This document shows, in pieces, positions 1 to 10,343 of a stretch of 64,000 nucleotides of DNA. A model generated the notes under the pieces. The model was not told the DNA's origin and searched no databases. It worked only from the letters and a program-made list of their open reading frames with translations. The position numbers and the translations under genes were made by a program. Origin of the DNA: Enterobacter oligotrophicus (GTDB taxonomy: Bacteria > Pseudomonadota > Gammaproteobacteria > Enterobacterales > Enterobacteriaceae); the NCBI RefSeq assembly GCF_009176645.1, contig NZ_AP019007.1:1054001-1118000 (forward strand), in the 5' to 3' direction. How positions within the stretch are numbered: position 1 is the first letter of the stretch; each line of letters begins with the position of its first letter.

Positions 1-670
1 CCTCTTCCAGACATTTCAGCAGCGCAGCGTTATCCACCACCGGGCCGCGGCAGGCATTTATCAGAATAGTGCCAGCCTTCAGACGACGGATTAGGGCTTC
101 ATCGGCCAGGTGCAGCGACTTATACGGCCCCTCTTTAAACAGCGGCGTGTGGAAGGTGAGCACATCGCACTGTGCAACCAGCTCATCCAGCGTGCGGAAA
201 TCCCCTTCATCACCGTTATCTTTACGCGGCGGATCGCACAGCAGAGTGCGAATGCCCAGAGCTTCGAGACGTTTTTGCAGGCGTCCGCCTACGTTGCCCA
301 CACCAACTATGCCCACCGTGCGGTCTTGCAGCGCAAAGCCGTCACGCTCGGCCAGCATCAGTAACGAGGAGAAAACATATTCCACCACGGCAATGGCATT
401 ACAGCCTGGCGCAGCAGAGAAGCCAATCCCCGCCTGTTTAAGCCATTTGTCATCCACATGATCGGTCCCGGCCGTTGCAGTCCCGACAAACTTAATCGCT
501 TTGCCAGCGAGCAACGCCTCATTTACTTTGGTCACCGAACGCACCATCAGCGCGTCGGCATCATCCAGTTCGTTGACCGGAATTGGGCGACCAGGGACAG
601 CCTTAACATCGCCCAGGCGGCTGAATAGCTCGCGGGCGTAAGGCATATTTTCATCAACGAGGATTTTCAC
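1..670 (-). CDS. pdxB: Erythronate-4-phosphate dehydrogenase PdxB (C-terminus beyond window)
   Basis: PdxB oxidises 4-phospho-D-erythronate to 2-oxo-3-hydroxy-4-phosphobutanoate in the cytoplasmic pyridoxal phosphate pathway. The reading frame runs from a GTG at 670 ([12 protein letters not shown]) to the window edge, so about 223 N-terminal residues are visible and the C-terminal part is cut off. The NAD-binding Rossmann motif reads [10 protein letters not shown], and the stretch [10 protein letters not shown] near the cut end is typical of D-2-hydroxyacid dehydrogenases. No in-frame ATG precedes the GTG, and the product aligns with E. coli PdxB from its first residue. It is transcribed away from flk across a 113-base gap. 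Confidence 0.95.
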   Translation of the reverse strand, partial: MKILVDENMPYARELFSRLGDVKAVPGRPIPVNELDDADALMVRSVTKVNEALLAGKAIKFVGTATAGTDHVDDKWLKQAGIGFSAAPGCNAIAVVEYVFSSLLMLAERDGFALQDRTVGIVGVGNVGGRLQKRLEALGIRTLLCDPPRKDNGDEGDFRTLDELVAQCDVLTFHTPLFKEGPYKSLHLADEALIRRLKAGTILINACRGPVVDNAALLKCLEE

Positions 671-783
671 GTCTGAGTACCTGTTTGAGAGGAAGAAAAC
701 CTGCCAAGTGTGCCATAATCTCGCCGCCAGGCATATACGTATGCCGGGTTAACGCTGAGTTTTGACTTTAAGGATTTTTGACG

Positions 784-1788
784 ATGCAGCCTATTTCAGG
801 TACGCCGCCACGCCCTCCGGGTGAAGGCCCTGTCACGCCAAACGTTGCAGGTGAACAACCGCTATCCACGCAACAGCGCACCGTGCTGGAGCGACTGATC
901 ACGCGCCTGATTGCGCTGACCTCTCAGCAAAATGCCGAGGTATGGTCGGGCGTAAAGCATGATTTGGGCGTCAGAAACGATGCGCCTTTGCAGTCGCGCC
1001 ACTTCCCCGCCGCTGAACAAAACCTGAATCAACGTATTAACGCTGCACAACAAAACCACACCACCCGCCAGATAGTCTCGCAGCTGACTGAGCTGTTAGG
1101 TCAGGGGAACAACCGTCAGGCGGTGAGTGATTTTATTCGTCAACAGTTTGGTCATACCGCGCTGAGCCAGCTTACGGCGGATCAGCTGAAAACCGTGCTG
1201 ACGCTGCTGCAAAGCAATCAACTCTCTATTCCTCAACCGCAACAGCGCCCGGCGACCGAGCGGCCGCTGCTGCCAGCGGAGCACAACACGCTCAATCAGA
1301 TGGTGACCAGACTGGCCGCCGCTACCGGCGAGTCAACAAAACTGATCTGGCAATCGATGCTGGAATTGTCTGGCGTAAAAAGCGGAGAGTTGATTCCGGC
1401 GAAACAGTTCACCCATCTGGTGACCTGGCTGCAGGCACGTCAGACGCTCAGCACCCAGACCTCCCCCACGCTACATACGGTGCAGGCGGCGCTTAAACAG
1501 CCACTCGAACGGCACGAATTTGAGGCAATTCGGGACTATGCCCAGCAAACGTGGCAGGCCACACCGCAGACGGTGCTGACTACCGCGCAGGTGCAGGATT
1601 TGCTGAATCAGATCTTTATTCGCCGTAGCGAACGGGAAGGCGGAGTGCCGGACGTGCGCAACATTCAGCCCATTTACAGCCCGCTGTTTGCGCCAGTGGT
1701 GGAAACGTTCAGAACGCTGTCTGCCCGTCCAGGGTTGATGTTTATTGCGCTGATGATTGCGCTGGCGATTTTCTGGCTGGTTACTTAA
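784..1788 (+). CDS. flk: Flagellar biosynthesis regulator Flk
   Basis: Flk is an inner-membrane protein known in Salmonella and E. coli to prevent premature secretion of the anti-sigma factor FlgM before the hook is finished. The 334-residue product starts MQPISGTPPRPPGEG, is rich in glutamine and threonine, and ends in one hydrophobic segment (about residues 312-333, LMFIALMIALAIFWL) followed by almost nothing. That makes it a C-tail-anchored protein with a large cytoplasmic domain. A TTG six bases upstream could add two residues, but the ATG matches the family start. It sits between pdxB and yfcJ as in E. coli. Confidence 0.92.
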   Translation: MQPISGTPPRPPGEGPVTPNVAGEQPLSTQQRTVLERLITRLIALTSQQNAEVWSGVKHDLGVRNDAPLQSRHFPAAEQNLNQRINAAQQNHTTRQIVSQLTELLGQGNNRQAVSDFIRQQFGHTALSQLTADQLKTVLTLLQSNQLSIPQPQQRPATERPLLPAEHNTLNQMVTRLAAATGESTKLIWQSMLELSGVKSGELIPAKQFTHLVTWLQARQTLSTQTSPTLHTVQAALKQPLERHEFEAIRDYAQQTWQATPQTVLTTAQVQDLLNQIFIRRSEREGGVPDVRNIQPIYSPLFAPVVETFRTLSARPGLMFIALMIALAIFWLVT

Positions 1789-1791
1789 AAC

Positions 1792-1869
1792 AGCCGGGTG
1801 ACGGCTACGCCTTACCCGGCCTACGCTTCGCGCGTTTGTAGGCCTGGTAAGCGAAGCGCCACCAGGCAA
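1792..1869. repeat. REP/BIME-type palindromic element
   Basis: Two inverted copies of a REP-like unit lie between the convergent flk and yfcJ. One arm reads gccttacccggcctac and the other gtaggcctggtaagcg...gccacc. Related copies recur near 6690, 16342, 53191, 57221 and 61747, always between genes. In enterobacteria such elements stabilise mRNA 3' ends and bind gyrase or IHF; that role is assumed here. Confidence 0.8.
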
Positions 1870-1872
1870 AAA

Positions 1873-3051
1873 CTACGACCTGCGAAACGCCACCAGCGTC
1901 ACCACGATCCCCACCACCGCAGAAACCGCACCGGCCAGGAAGACAGACGGGTAGCCAAACGACGTGGCCAGCAGCCCTGCCAGCGGCCCGGTCACGCCGT
2001 ATGAGATATCCTGAAACGCCGCATAACCGCCGAGCGCCGTGCCGCGGACCTGCGGTGCGACGCGTTTGACCACCTCAACGCCGAGCGCCGGGAAGATCAG
2101 CGAGCAACCGCAGCCGGTCAGTGCGGCCCCCAACAGCGCAACAGGTGCCACCGGAGCATGCCAGAGCAGCAGCAGACCCACCGTCTCAATCATCAGGGAT
2201 ACGACAGCAACCTTCACGCCGCCAAAGCGATCCGGCATCCAGCCAAACAGCACGCGCATCATGACGAACGCGCCGCCAAATGCGGTGAGCGTAAAGCCCG
2301 CCATCGCCCAGCCGCGGCTCATAAAGTACAGCGAAACGAAGGTGCCAATCACCGCAAAACCCACACCCTGCAGCGCCAGCCCAAGACCCGGCTGCCAGAT
2401 TTGGCCGACCACGCTCCAGAGCGAAGGACGTTCGCCTTTATGGGCCGGCACTTTGCGTACCGAGCCGTTGAACGCCCACGCCAGGAGCGGCAGCACCATT
2501 GTGGTTCCGGCCAGTGCGGCAAACCCAAACTGACTGTGGATGAGCAACCCAAGCGGCGCGCCTGCTGCCAGTGCGCCATAGATGGCCATGCCGTTCCAGG
2601 ACATCACTTTGCCCGAACGCGCAGGGCCTACCAGCCCCATTCCCCAGGTCAGAGTGCCAGTCAGCAACTGGCTCTCACCAAAGCCGAGGATTAAGCGCCC
2701 CACAACCAGCAGTGCAAATTTGTACATCGGCTCCACCGGCAGCAACGCGGCTAACAGCCACGCCCCGCCTGCCAGCCCGCAGGCGAACATGCCCTGCAGC
2801 GCCGAGCGTTTTGCCCCGTGCTGATCGGCCAGGCGTCCGGCATAACCGCGGGTTAACACCGTGGCTAAAAACTGAATACCAACGGCGATGCCAACCATGG
2901 TGTTGCCATAGCCCAGCTCCTGGTGAACGAACAACGGGATCACCGGCAAAGGCAGGCCAACGGTCATATAGGTCAGGAATACCGCAAACGCGATACGAAA
3001 CAGCGAGACGTTCGCTGAAGAGGTTGTTTCTGTTTGAATTACTGCAGTCAT
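1873..3051 (-). CDS. yfcJ: MFS transporter YfcJ
   Basis: This 392-residue inner-membrane protein of the major facilitator superfamily (YhhS/YfcJ group) has the length of E. coli YfcJ. About twelve hydrophobic segments are visible, starting at residues 19-38 ([20 protein letters not shown]). The loop after TM2 carries [14 protein letters not shown], the family A-motif (GxLaDrxGrk). The substrate is not established; homologues are usually described as arabinose or drug efflux candidates. The ATG at 3051 matches the family start. It lies downstream of fabB on the same strand but is separated by the fabB terminator. Confidence 0.9.
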   Translation of the reverse strand: MTAVIQTETTSSANVSLFRIAFAVFLTYMTVGLPLPVIPLFVHQELGYGNTMVGIAVGIQFLATVLTRGYAGRLADQHGAKRSALQGMFACGLAGGAWLLAALLPVEPMYKFALLVVGRLILGFGESQLLTGTLTWGMGLVGPARSGKVMSWNGMAIYGALAAGAPLGLLIHSQFGFAALAGTTMVLPLLAWAFNGSVRKVPAHKGERPSLWSVVGQIWQPGLGLALQGVGFAVIGTFVSLYFMSRGWAMAGFTLTAFGGAFVMMRVLFGWMPDRFGGVKVAVVSLMIETVGLLLLWHAPVAPVALLGAALTGCGCSLIFPALGVEVVKRVAPQVRGTALGGYAAFQDISYGVTGPLAGLLATSFGYPSVFLAGAVSAVVGIVVTLVAFRRS

Positions 3052-3213
3052 GCTTTACTCCGAAATGAAGAGTAAGGCGGGGAAAAGCCACGCCCCCTCT
3101 ACCTGACTATCAGGATTAAGGTGCGTTGGATGACGTTAAACGCTTACGCATTATCGTGAGGATAATGTTGAGGTGTGAAGTTTGCCTGTGAGATCAGCTG
3201 GTTGTCAATGCAT

Positions 3214-3238
3214 AAAAAAAGGAGCCATCAGGCTCCTT
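3214..3238 (-). terminator. Terminator of fabB
   Basis: The stem ggagcc/ggctcc with loop atca is followed, reading leftward, by seven U residues (3214-3220). It lies about 20 bases after the fabB stop and is a canonical intrinsic terminator. Confidence 0.88.
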
Positions 3239-3256
3239 TCTCACAAAGCGTGAAAC

Positions 3257-4474
3257 TTACGCTTTCAGCTTACGCATCACCAGCGTGGCGTTAGTTCCGC
3301 CGAAACCGAAGCTGTTGGACATGACGGTAGTCAGCGTCGCATCAGTTGGTTTAGTGACGATGTTCAGGCCAGCCGCCTGCTCGTCCATCTCTTCGATGTT
3401 GATGCTTGGCGCGATAAAGCCATTTTCCAGCATCAGCAGAGAGTAAATCGCTTCCTGCACGCCAGCCGCCCCCAGAGAGTGGCCGGTCATGGCTTTGGTT
3501 GCAGAGATAGCCGGGCTGTTGTCGCCGAACACTTCGCGGATCGCGCCCAGCTCTTTTACGTCGCCTACCGGAGTAGAAGTACCGTGAGAGTTCAGGTAGT
3601 CGATTGGCGTATCAACACCGTGCATCGCCATCTTCATGCAACGCACTGCGCCTTCACCGGATGGTGCAACCATATCAGCGCCATCGGACGTTGCGCCGTA
3701 GCCCACGATCTCAGCGTAGATGTGTGCACCGCGTGCCAGCGCGTGTTCCAGCTCTTCAACCACAACCATACCGCCGCCGCCAGCGATAATGAAACCGTCA
3801 CGGTGTGCATCATAGGTACGGGATGCTTTTTCCGGCGTTTCGTTGTATTTGGTGGACAGTGCGCCCATCGCATCGAACTCACAGGCCATTTCCCAGCCCA
3901 GCTCTTCGCCGCCGCCAGCAAACACGATGTCCTGTTTACCCAGCTGGATCTGCTCGACCGCGTTACCGATACAGTGAGCAGACGTTGCACACGCAGAGCT
4001 GATGGAGTAGTTAACGCCGTGGATTTTGAACGGCGTGGCGAGGCAGGCAGAAACCGCTGAACCCATCGCTTTGGTCACAACGTATGGACCCACCGCTTTC
4101 AGGCCGCGCGGGCTACGCATCGCGTCCGCACCGAATACCTGCGCTTTAGACGAACCGCCGGAACCGGCAATCAGACCCACGCGTGGGTTGTTCTGATAAA
4201 CGTCTTCGCTCAGGCCAGCATCTTTGATCGCTTCCTGCATGGAAAGATAGGCGTAGATAGAGGCATCGTTCATGAAACGAACCACTTTACGGTCAATCAA
4301 ACCGGTGGTGTCCAGTTTGACGTTACCCCATACGTGGCTACGCATTCCCGAATCTTTAAACTCTTCAGAGAAAGTGATCCCGGAGCGTCCTTCACGCAGA
4401 GATGCCAGGACTTCCTGCTGGTTATTACCGATGCTGGAAACAATGCCCAGGCCAGTAATCACTGCACGTTTCAT
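3257..4474 (-). CDS. fabB: 3-oxoacyl-[ACP] synthase I FabB
   Basis: FabB condenses malonyl-ACP with acyl-ACP in type II fatty acid synthesis and is needed to elongate cis-3-decenoyl-ACP, so it controls unsaturated fatty acid output. The 405-residue thiolase-fold enzyme shows the nucleophilic cysteine in [10 protein letters not shown], the first catalytic histidine in [11 protein letters not shown], the second in TGHSLGAAG, and the C-terminal glycine loop [11 protein letters not shown]. The start is ATG at 4474. The divergent region toward mnmC carries FabR- and FadR-like sites, as expected for this gene. Confidence 0.97.
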   Translation of the reverse strand: MKRAVITGLGIVSSIGNNQQEVLASLREGRSGITFSEEFKDSGMRSHVWGNVKLDTTGLIDRKVVRFMNDASIYAYLSMQEAIKDAGLSEDVYQNNPRVGLIAGSGGSSKAQVFGADAMRSPRGLKAVGPYVVTKAMGSAVSACLATPFKIHGVNYSISSACATSAHCIGNAVEQIQLGKQDIVFAGGGEELGWEMACEFDAMGALSTKYNETPEKASRTYDAHRDGFIIAGGGGMVVVEELEHALARGAHIYAEIVGYGATSDGADMVAPSGEGAVRCMKMAMHGVDTPIDYLNSHGTSTPVGDVKELGAIREVFGDNSPAISATKAMTGHSLGAAGVQEAIYSLLMLENGFIAPSINIEEMDEQAAGLNIVTKPTDATLTTVMSNSFGFGGTNATLVMRKLKA

Positions 4475-4521
4475 TCAATACCTCTGTAAGTCGCACTATA
4501 ATAAGTTTCGAGTCGCACAAT

Positions 4522-4557
4522 AGCGTACACTTGTACGCCGAACAAGTCCGATCAGCC
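4522..4557 (-). promoter_or_regulatory. FabR- and FadR-like operators upstream of fabB
   Basis: Bases 4522-4538 (agcgtacacttgtacgc) form a near-perfect palindrome resembling the FabR box of fabA and fabB. Directly next to it, the reverse complement of 4541-4557 (ggctgatcggacttgtt) resembles a FadR site. In E. coli FadR activates and FabR represses fabB. Both sites lie about 50-80 bases from the fabB start. They also fall just upstream of the mnmC start at 4633. Confidence 0.75.
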
Positions 4558-4632
4558 ATTTTCTGTGGAAATTTGCACCCTCAGGCTCACATCGTTAAGA
4601 TCGTGCCACTGCCTGTCAGACGAGTAACTTAC

Positions 4633-6630
4633 GTGAAACAAAACGCTATACAACCCGCCAACCTCGAATTCAACGCTGAGGGTACACCTGTTTCCCGAGA
4701 TTTTGATGACGTCTACTTTTCTAATGATAACGGACTGGAAGAAACCCGTTATGTTTTCCTTGAAGGAAACCGTCTCAGCGTCCGTTTTCCGACCCATCCA
4801 CGCAGTCTTTTTGTCGTGGCGGAAAGCGGTTTCGGAACCGGGCTGAATTTTCTGACCCTCTGGCAGGCGTTTGATCGGTTTCGCTCCGCCCATCCTGAGG
4901 CTACGCTACAAAGATTACATTTCATCAGTTTCGAAAAATTTCCGCTCACCGCACACGATCTGCGGCTTGCTCATCAGCACTGGCCGGAACTTGCACCGTG
5001 GGCGGAACAACTCCAGGCGCAGTGGCCTCCGGCCATTGGCGGCTGCCATCGCCTGCTGCTGGACGGCGGGCGCGTCACCCTCGATTTATGGCTGGGGGAC
5101 ATCAACGATCTGACCGATAAACTCGACGACTCAATGAATCAGAAAGTGGACGCGTGGTTCCTGGACGGTTTTGCACCTGCGAAAAACCCGGACATGTGGA
5201 GTCAGCATCTGTTTACTGCGATGGCGCGTCTGGCGCGTCCTGGCGCAACACTTGCGACGTTTACCTCGGCAGGCTTTGTCCGCCGCGGGTTGCAGGAGGC
5301 CGGTTTTACCCTGCAAAAGACCAAAGGCTTTGGCCGCAAGCGCGAGATGCTGGTCGGAAGAATGGATCAGACGCTGGCGCTCCCCGCTCAGGCTCCCTGG
5401 TTTGCACGCAGCGCCAGCACATCACGTGGGGTGGCGATAATCGGCGGAGGGATCGCCAGCGCCCTGCTTTCGCTTGCGCTGTTGCAGCGTGGCTGGCAGG
5501 TTACGCTCTACTGCGCCGACGCCGCTCCTGCGAATGGCGCGTCGGGAAATCGCCAGGGGGCACTCTATCCCCTGCTGAGCGCTCACGATCCTGCACTGTT
5601 CCAGTTCTTCCCGGCGGCGTTTACTTTCGCCCGTCGTCTGTATGACATGCTGCCAGTGACCTTCGACCATGACTGGTGCGGCGTGACGCAACTCGGCTGG
5701 GACGAGAAAAGCCAGCAGAAAATCGCGCAAATGCTGTCCCTGGGTCTGCCGCAAGCGATCGCCCGCGCGGTGAATGCGCAGCAGGTCGCTGAAACCACTG
5801 GCGTCGATACCGGCTGCGGCGGTATTCAGTACCCGCTCGGTGGCTGGCTGTCCCCGGCCAAACTGACGGCTGCGGCGATAGCCCTGGCACAATCACGTGG
5901 GCTGACGGTGCACTACGCGCACAAAGTTGAATCGCTTAGCCGGACAGAAGGCTGGAATCTGCGTTTTGCTGATGGCAAAGAAGCGCAGCATCCCTGCGTG
6001 GTGCTGGCGAACGGGCACAATATCAGCCAGTTTACCCAGACAGACAATCTGCCACTTTATCCGGTTGGTGGACAGGTGAGCCATATTCCGTCAGCGCCGA
6101 CGCTGGAGAAACTTCGCCAGGTGCTGTGTTATGACGGCTATCTGACGCCACAAAACCCGTCTGACGGTCATCACTGCATAGGTGCCAGTTACCATCGCGG
6201 TAAAACGGACACGCATTACAGCGAAGCGGATCAGCAGCAAAACCGTCAACGCTTGCTTGACTGTTTCCCGCAGGCTGTTTGGGCGAAAGAGGTTGATATC
6301 AGCGCAGGTGAAGCGCGCTGTGGCGTGCGCTGTGCCACCCGCGATCATCTGCCGATGGCAGGAAATGTGCCGGACTACGAGGCAACGCTTGAGGCCTATC
6401 AGGCCCTTGCAGAAAACCGGGATACGGCAGTGAGCGCACCGGTCTATCCGGAACTGTTTATGCTGGGTGGATTAGGGTCACGAGGGTTGTGCTCAGCGCC
6501 GTTGCTGGCTGAAGTGTTGGCCGCGCAAATGAGCGGCGAGCCGATCCCGCTGGACAGGGTTACGCTTGCGGGACTGAATCCGAATCGCTTGTGGGTGCGG
6601 AAGCTGCTGAAGGGGAAAATGGTTAAGTAA
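4633..6630 (+). CDS. mnmC: Bifunctional tRNA 5-methylaminomethyl-2-thiouridine enzyme MnmC
   Basis: MnmC completes mnm5s2U at the wobble position of tRNAs: its FAD domain removes the carboxymethyl group and its SAM domain methylates the product. The N-terminal methyltransferase half contains [16 protein letters not shown]. The oxidase half starts near residue 257 with the FAD fingerprint [18 protein letters not shown] place the start at the GTG at 4633 ([13 protein letters not shown]), giving 665 residues against 668 in E. coli. An in-frame start 102 bases earlier would run translation across the fabB operators. It is divergent from fabB. Confidence 0.95.
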   Translation: MKQNAIQPANLEFNAEGTPVSRDFDDVYFSNDNGLEETRYVFLEGNRLSVRFPTHPRSLFVVAESGFGTGLNFLTLWQAFDRFRSAHPEATLQRLHFISFEKFPLTAHDLRLAHQHWPELAPWAEQLQAQWPPAIGGCHRLLLDGGRVTLDLWLGDINDLTDKLDDSMNQKVDAWFLDGFAPAKNPDMWSQHLFTAMARLARPGATLATFTSAGFVRRGLQEAGFTLQKTKGFGRKREMLVGRMDQTLALPAQAPWFARSASTSRGVAIIGGGIASALLSLALLQRGWQVTLYCADAAPANGASGNRQGALYPLLSAHDPALFQFFPAAFTFARRLYDMLPVTFDHDWCGVTQLGWDEKSQQKIAQMLSLGLPQAIARAVNAQQVAETTGVDTGCGGIQYPLGGWLSPAKLTAAAIALAQSRGLTVHYAHKVESLSRTEGWNLRFADGKEAQHPCVVLANGHNISQFTQTDNLPLYPVGGQVSHIPSAPTLEKLRQVLCYDGYLTPQNPSDGHHCIGASYHRGKTDTHYSEADQQQNRQRLLDCFPQAVWAKEVDISAGEARCGVRCATRDHLPMAGNVPDYEATLEAYQALAENRDTAVSAPVYPELFMLGGLGSRGLCSAPLLAEVLAAQMSGEPIPLDRVTLAGLNPNRLWVRKLLKGKMVK

Positions 6631-6643
6631 AGTGCGGCCTGGT

Positions 6644-6718
6644 GCCCTCACCCTAACCCTCTCCCACAGGGAGAGGGGATATTCGTAGGCCCGGTAAGCG
6701 CAGCGCCACCGGGCGAAA
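6644..6718. repeat. Composite intergenic palindrome (ctctccc element plus REP)
   Basis: The left part (ctctcccacagggagagg) is a short palindrome. The right part (gtaggcccggtaagcgcagcgccaccgg, shown in pieces) is a REP unit. It lies between convergent mnmC and yfcL. A similar ctctccc...gagagg palindrome sits between ypdB and glk at 26295. Confidence 0.7.
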
Positions 6719-6727
6719 AACGATGGC

Positions 6728-7003
6728 TCAGCGTTTAGCCTGCTGGAACAAATTGTCCCACATGCCCAGCACCAGTGACTGGTCGCGTGGAGAAAGTTCA
6801 CCGGCCTGGATAGCTTTCTCCAGGCTACGGGTGACTTCTTCGTGCACCGCTTCGGCAGAGTGATCGTCCCCTGCTTCCAGCTCGGCGATTGCCAGCGTCA
6901 GGTGACCACGCAGATAACCGCTGGCGAACAGCTCATCATCACTGGCGTGTTCCACCATGTCATCAATTAACGCCAGAATGCGTGATTCAAATTCTGCGAT
7001 CAT
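6728..7003 (-). CDS. yfcL: YfcL family protein
   Basis: This is a 91-residue acidic cytoplasmic protein of unknown function, conserved in enterobacteria. It starts [14 protein letters not shown] and appears all alpha-helical, with no signal or membrane segment. Its ATG at 7003 fits the family start; a longer upstream reading frame would run into epmC. It is the last gene of the leftward prmB-aroC-mepA-yfcA-epmC-yfcL run, 13 bases after epmC. No function can be read from the sequence. Confidence 0.85.
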   Translation of the reverse strand: MIAEFESRILALIDDMVEHASDDELFASGYLRGHLTLAIAELEAGDDHSAEAVHEEVTRSLEKAIQAGELSPRDQSLVLGMWDNLFQQAKR

Positions 7004-7016
7004 CTTCTTTCCTCTG

Positions 7017-7562
7017 TTAAAGATCTTCCGGCCACGGGAAGCATTCCGCCGTAATTTCCGGCGTGTGGTAATAATCCTGTAATGCCTTGATAAAGCGCGC
7101 CGGACGTTCCGGGATGCCCTTTTCAAGGTACTCCATCACCTGCGCATGAACGCGGCGCTGGAAAACAATACGGTCTGGCTCGAAGTCACCTTCGAGGTTG
7201 TCACAGCTGACGTTGAACGGATAACCTGCCGCCACACAGAACAGCCAGTCGAACGCCTGGGGTTTCACTTCAACATCTTCAAACTGCCCTTGCGTTGCGG
7301 CGTCACGCCCGTCCGGGCAATACCAGTAACCGAAGTCCACCAGCTCGCGACGCGCTTTCCCCGCAATACACCAGTGCGAAATCTCATGTAAGCCACTGGC
7401 ATAGAAGCCGTGTGCGAACACGATGCGATGGTAGGGAACCTCATCATCTGCAGGAAGATAGATCGGTTCGTCGTCGCCTTTAATCAGACGGGTATTAAAA
7501 TCGTCGGCAAAGCAGCCGTTAAAAATCTCAATTAACTGTTCGTAGTTATGCGTACTGTTCAT
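7017..7562 (-). CDS. epmC: Elongation factor P hydroxylase EpmC
   Basis: EpmC hydroxylates the lysine of elongation factor P after EpmA/EpmB have attached beta-lysine. The 181-residue product contains [14 protein letters not shown] (around residues 50-63), whose His/Glu/His pattern fits a non-haem metal centre. Its ATG (7562-7560) overlaps the yfcA stop by one base (TAATG on the coding strand), which suggests translational coupling. It was formerly named yfcM. EpmA and EpmB are not in this window. Confidence 0.92.
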   Translation of the reverse strand: MNSTHNYEQLIEIFNGCFADDFNTRLIKGDDEPIYLPADDEVPYHRIVFAHGFYASGLHEISHWCIAGKARRELVDFGYWYCPDGRDAATQGQFEDVEVKPQAFDWLFCVAAGYPFNVSCDNLEGDFEPDRIVFQRRVHAQVMEYLEKGIPERPARFIKALQDYYHTPEITAECFPWPEDL

Positions 7563-8371
7563 TAGTTCATCCCCAACCAGTGGAGGATCTCCTGTCCGTG
7601 GCTGTCATAGAGCAGTTTGGCACTCATCACCGCCGAGACCACAACGATCATCGGGCGAATGAGCTTTTGCCCCTTACTTAATACCAGACGCGAGCCCGCG
7701 CGCGCGCCCAAAAACTGTCCTGCCATCATCACAAACCCGGTTGCCCAGATGACTTTGCCGCCAATGATAAACAGTAGCAGGCCGCCAACGTTGGAGGTGG
7801 CGTTAAGCACTTTGGCATGGGCGGTGGATTTGGCGAGGTTAAAACCAGCAAGCGTCACAAACGCCAGCGCGTAGAACGAACCAGCACCTGGACCAAAGAA
7901 GCCATCGTAAAAGCCGACACAGCCACCAGCGATCAGCGCAAACGGCAGACCGTGCAGACGACGCTGCCTGTCTTCTTCACCGAGCCGCGGCATCAGCAAA
8001 AAGTAGAGGCCAATACAGATAACCAGCACCGGCAAAATCTGGCGCAAAATGTCAGACTGCACGTGCTGAACCAGCAGCGCGCCTGAGGTCGAGCCGATAA
8101 AGGTCATCAGGATATTGAGTTTCTGATCGGCGAGGCTCACCACTTTGCGACGAATAAAATAGAGTGACGCAGAGAGTGAGCCACCGCAAGCCTGCAACTT
8201 GTTGGTGGCAAGCGCCTGAGCGGGACTCATGCCCGCCGCCAGCAGTGCCGGAACGGTCAGTAAACCGCCGCCGCCCGCCAGCGCATCGATAAACCCGGCT
8301 AACATCGCAACAAAAAAGAGCACCGCCAACAGCAGCGGTGACACCATAAACAGATCGACGAAATTATCCAT
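7562..8371 (-). CDS. yfcA: TSUP (TauE/SafE) family inner-membrane transporter YfcA
   Basis: This 269-residue polytopic protein has about eight hydrophobic segments. The glycine-rich stretch DALAGGGGLLTVPALL in the first repeat and FYDGFFGPGAGSFYA in the second are the paired signatures of the TauE/SafE sulfite/sulfonate exporter superfamily. The E. coli homologue has no firmly established substrate. The stop overlaps the epmC start by one base and the start overlaps the mepA stop by one base, so it is embedded in a translationally coupled operon. Confidence 0.9.
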   Translation of the reverse strand: MDNFVDLFMVSPLLLAVLFFVAMLAGFIDALAGGGGLLTVPALLAAGMSPAQALATNKLQACGGSLSASLYFIRRKVVSLADQKLNILMTFIGSTSGALLVQHVQSDILRQILPVLVICIGLYFLLMPRLGEEDRQRRLHGLPFALIAGGCVGFYDGFFGPGAGSFYALAFVTLAGFNLAKSTAHAKVLNATSNVGGLLLFIIGGKVIWATGFVMMAGQFLGARAGSRLVLSKGQKLIRPMIVVVSAVMSAKLLYDSHGQEILHWLGMN

Positions 8372-9195
8372 TAAAGTACATGCTCATCCAGTAGCGCCTG
8401 GCAGGAAGGCGGCAACGGCGGCGGTGTCTTCTTCTCAGGCTTAGAGGTTCCAGGTTTGGCGGGTTCAAACCAGCTTTGCAGCTCATAACCACAGCCATCG
8501 CCTGGCGGTGGAAGTGGCTGATCTTCACATTCAAGGCTGTTCGCCGGGCAGCGCAGACGGACATGCATATGCGCACGATGCTGGAACCACGGACGCACTT
8601 TGCGCAGCCAGTCGCGATCGGTTCCGGCATCCAGACAGAGCTGCTGCTTAATCGCCGGGTTAACAAAAATTCGCGTAACGTCGTTATCTTTCGCCGCCAG
8701 CTTGATCATGCTGGACACATCCTGTGACCAGAGCGATGGCACCACGCGTTTACCGTCGCGCGAAACCAGATCCAGCGCCTGCGGTTTCAACAGCTGTGCA
8801 GAACTCCAGCGCGCTTTCGGCAACTGCAGGAAGATATCTACGTCCAGTCCGGTCTGGTGGCTGGCGTGCCCGCCGTTAAAACGCCCTCCGGCAGGCATGC
8901 CCATATCGCCAATCAGCATCGTGCCCAGCCCCAGGTTATGTACCTGGTTGCCCAGACGCTGGATAAACAGCACCAGGTCCGGGTGGCCGAAATAACGGCG
9001 CTGGTCGGTTCGCATCACCTGATAAGTGTCAGACTGCAAAGGAAGTTCCTGTGCGCCGACAATACAGCCGTTGGAAAAAGCGCCTATAGACTGCGCGCTT
9101 CCCGCCACCGGGTGGGTGATTTTTTGCCAGGGGGTGGCGGCCAGACTGGCTCCACTGGCAAGCAGTGCCAGCAGAGCGATTACGGTTTTTTTCAT
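8371..9195 (-). CDS. mepA: Penicillin-insensitive murein endopeptidase MepA
   Basis: MepA is a periplasmic LAS-type zinc metallopeptidase that cleaves D-Ala-mDAP cross-links in peptidoglycan. The 274-residue precursor starts [19 protein letters not shown], a clear Sec signal peptide cleaved before ATPWQ. Zinc ligands sit in [15 protein letters not shown] and HRAHMHVRL. The C-terminus is proline-rich ([10 protein letters not shown]). The ATG at 9195 is chosen because it starts the signal peptide; the longer frame upstream overlaps aroC. It starts two bases after the aroC stop. Confidence 0.95.
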   Translation of the reverse strand: MKKTVIALLALLASGASLAATPWQKITHPVAGSAQSIGAFSNGCIVGAQELPLQSDTYQVMRTDQRRYFGHPDLVLFIQRLGNQVHNLGLGTMLIGDMGMPAGGRFNGGHASHQTGLDVDIFLQLPKARWSSAQLLKPQALDLVSRDGKRVVPSLWSQDVSSMIKLAAKDNDVTRIFVNPAIKQQLCLDAGTDRDWLRKVRPWFQHRAHMHVRLRCPANSLECEDQPLPPPGDGCGYELQSWFEPAKPGTSKPEKKTPPPLPPSCQALLDEHVL

Positions 9196-9197
9196 GT

Positions 9198-10283
9198 TTA
9201 CCAGCGTGGAATGGTGGTCGTCACATCCGCATTCTGCGCGCGCTGGCGCAGGAAGTGATCCATCAGCACGATCGCCAGCATCGCTTCTGCGATCGGCACC
9301 GCACGGATACCCACGCAAGGATCGTGACGCCCTTTAGTGATCATCTCAACTTCTTCGCCAGAGCGGTTAATGGTATGACCCGGTACGGTTATACTGGAGG
9401 TCGGCTTCAGCGCAATGTTGGCAATAATCTGCTGTCCGCTGCTGATACCACCCAAAATGCCGCCCGCATGGTTGCTCTGGAAACCGTCTTTCGTGATTTC
9501 GTCACGGTTCTGGCTGCCGCGAAGCTGAACCACGTCAAAACCGTCGCCAATTTCCACGCCCTTCACCGCGTTAATGCTCATCAGCGCGTGGGCGATGTCA
9601 GCGTCGAGGCGGTCAAATACCGGCTCACCCCAGCCTGGCGGTACGCCGTCAGCCACCACGGTGACTTTGGCTCCGATGGAGTCGCCCTCTTTTTTCAGGC
9701 CGCGCATCAGTTCGTCCAGCGCATCCAGCTTGTCTGCATCAGCGCAGAAGAACGGATTTTGTTCAACCAGGTCCCAGTCTTTGATCGCCAGCGGAATGTC
9801 GCCCATCTGGGTCAGACAGCCGCGGATCACGATGCCAAATTTCTGCTGCAGGTATTTCTTGGCAATCGCCCCTGCCGCCACGCGCATCGCGGTTTCACGC
9901 GCGGATGAACGTCCGCCGCCACGATAGTCGCGGAAGCCGTATTTTTGCTCGTAGGTATAGTCGGCATGGCCCGGACGGAATACGTCTTTAATGGCACCGT
10001 AATCCTGGGAACGCTGATCGGTGTTTTCAATCAGCAGACCAATGCTGGTGCCGGTGGTGCGGCCTTCGAAAACGCCGGAAAGGATCTTAACCTGGTCCGG
10101 CTCGCGACGCTGCGTGGTGTAGCGAGAGGTGCCCGGACGACGACGGTCGAGGTCGTGCTGTAAATCTGCTTCGGTCAGTTCGATGCCAGGCGGTACGCCA
10201 TCAACGATACAACCCAGTGCCAGCCCGTGCGACTCACCAAAGGTGGTCACGCGGAATACTTGTCCAATACTGTTTCCTGCCAT
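9198..10283 (-). CDS. aroC: Chorismate synthase AroC
   Basis: AroC converts 5-enolpyruvylshikimate-3-phosphate to chorismate, the last common step of aromatic biosynthesis, using reduced FMN. The 361-residue product contains the family signatures [14 protein letters not shown] near the start, [16 protein letters not shown] in the middle and [14 protein letters not shown] near the end. The ATG at 10283 follows an in-frame GTG that would add one residue. It follows prmB by 60 bases on the same strand and probably shares its transcript. Confidence 0.97.
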   Translation of the reverse strand: MAGNSIGQVFRVTTFGESHGLALGCIVDGVPPGIELTEADLQHDLDRRRPGTSRYTTQRREPDQVKILSGVFEGRTTGTSIGLLIENTDQRSQDYGAIKDVFRPGHADYTYEQKYGFRDYRGGGRSSARETAMRVAAGAIAKKYLQQKFGIVIRGCLTQMGDIPLAIKDWDLVEQNPFFCADADKLDALDELMRGLKKEGDSIGAKVTVVADGVPPGWGEPVFDRLDADIAHALMSINAVKGVEIGDGFDVVQLRGSQNRDEITKDGFQSNHAGGILGGISSGQQIIANIALKPTSSITVPGHTINRSGEEVEMITKGRHDPCVGIRAVPIAEAMLAIVLMDHFLRQRAQNADVTTTIPRW

Positions 10284-10343
10284 CACGGCTCCGATGTCGT
10301 TATTTGTGTTTGAGCGTTGTGAAACGGGCCGAAGCCCGCTGGA

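Noticed and set aside
9165..9908. 247-codon plus-strand frame over aroC
   Set aside because: It is antisense to a highly conserved gene and shows no family features.
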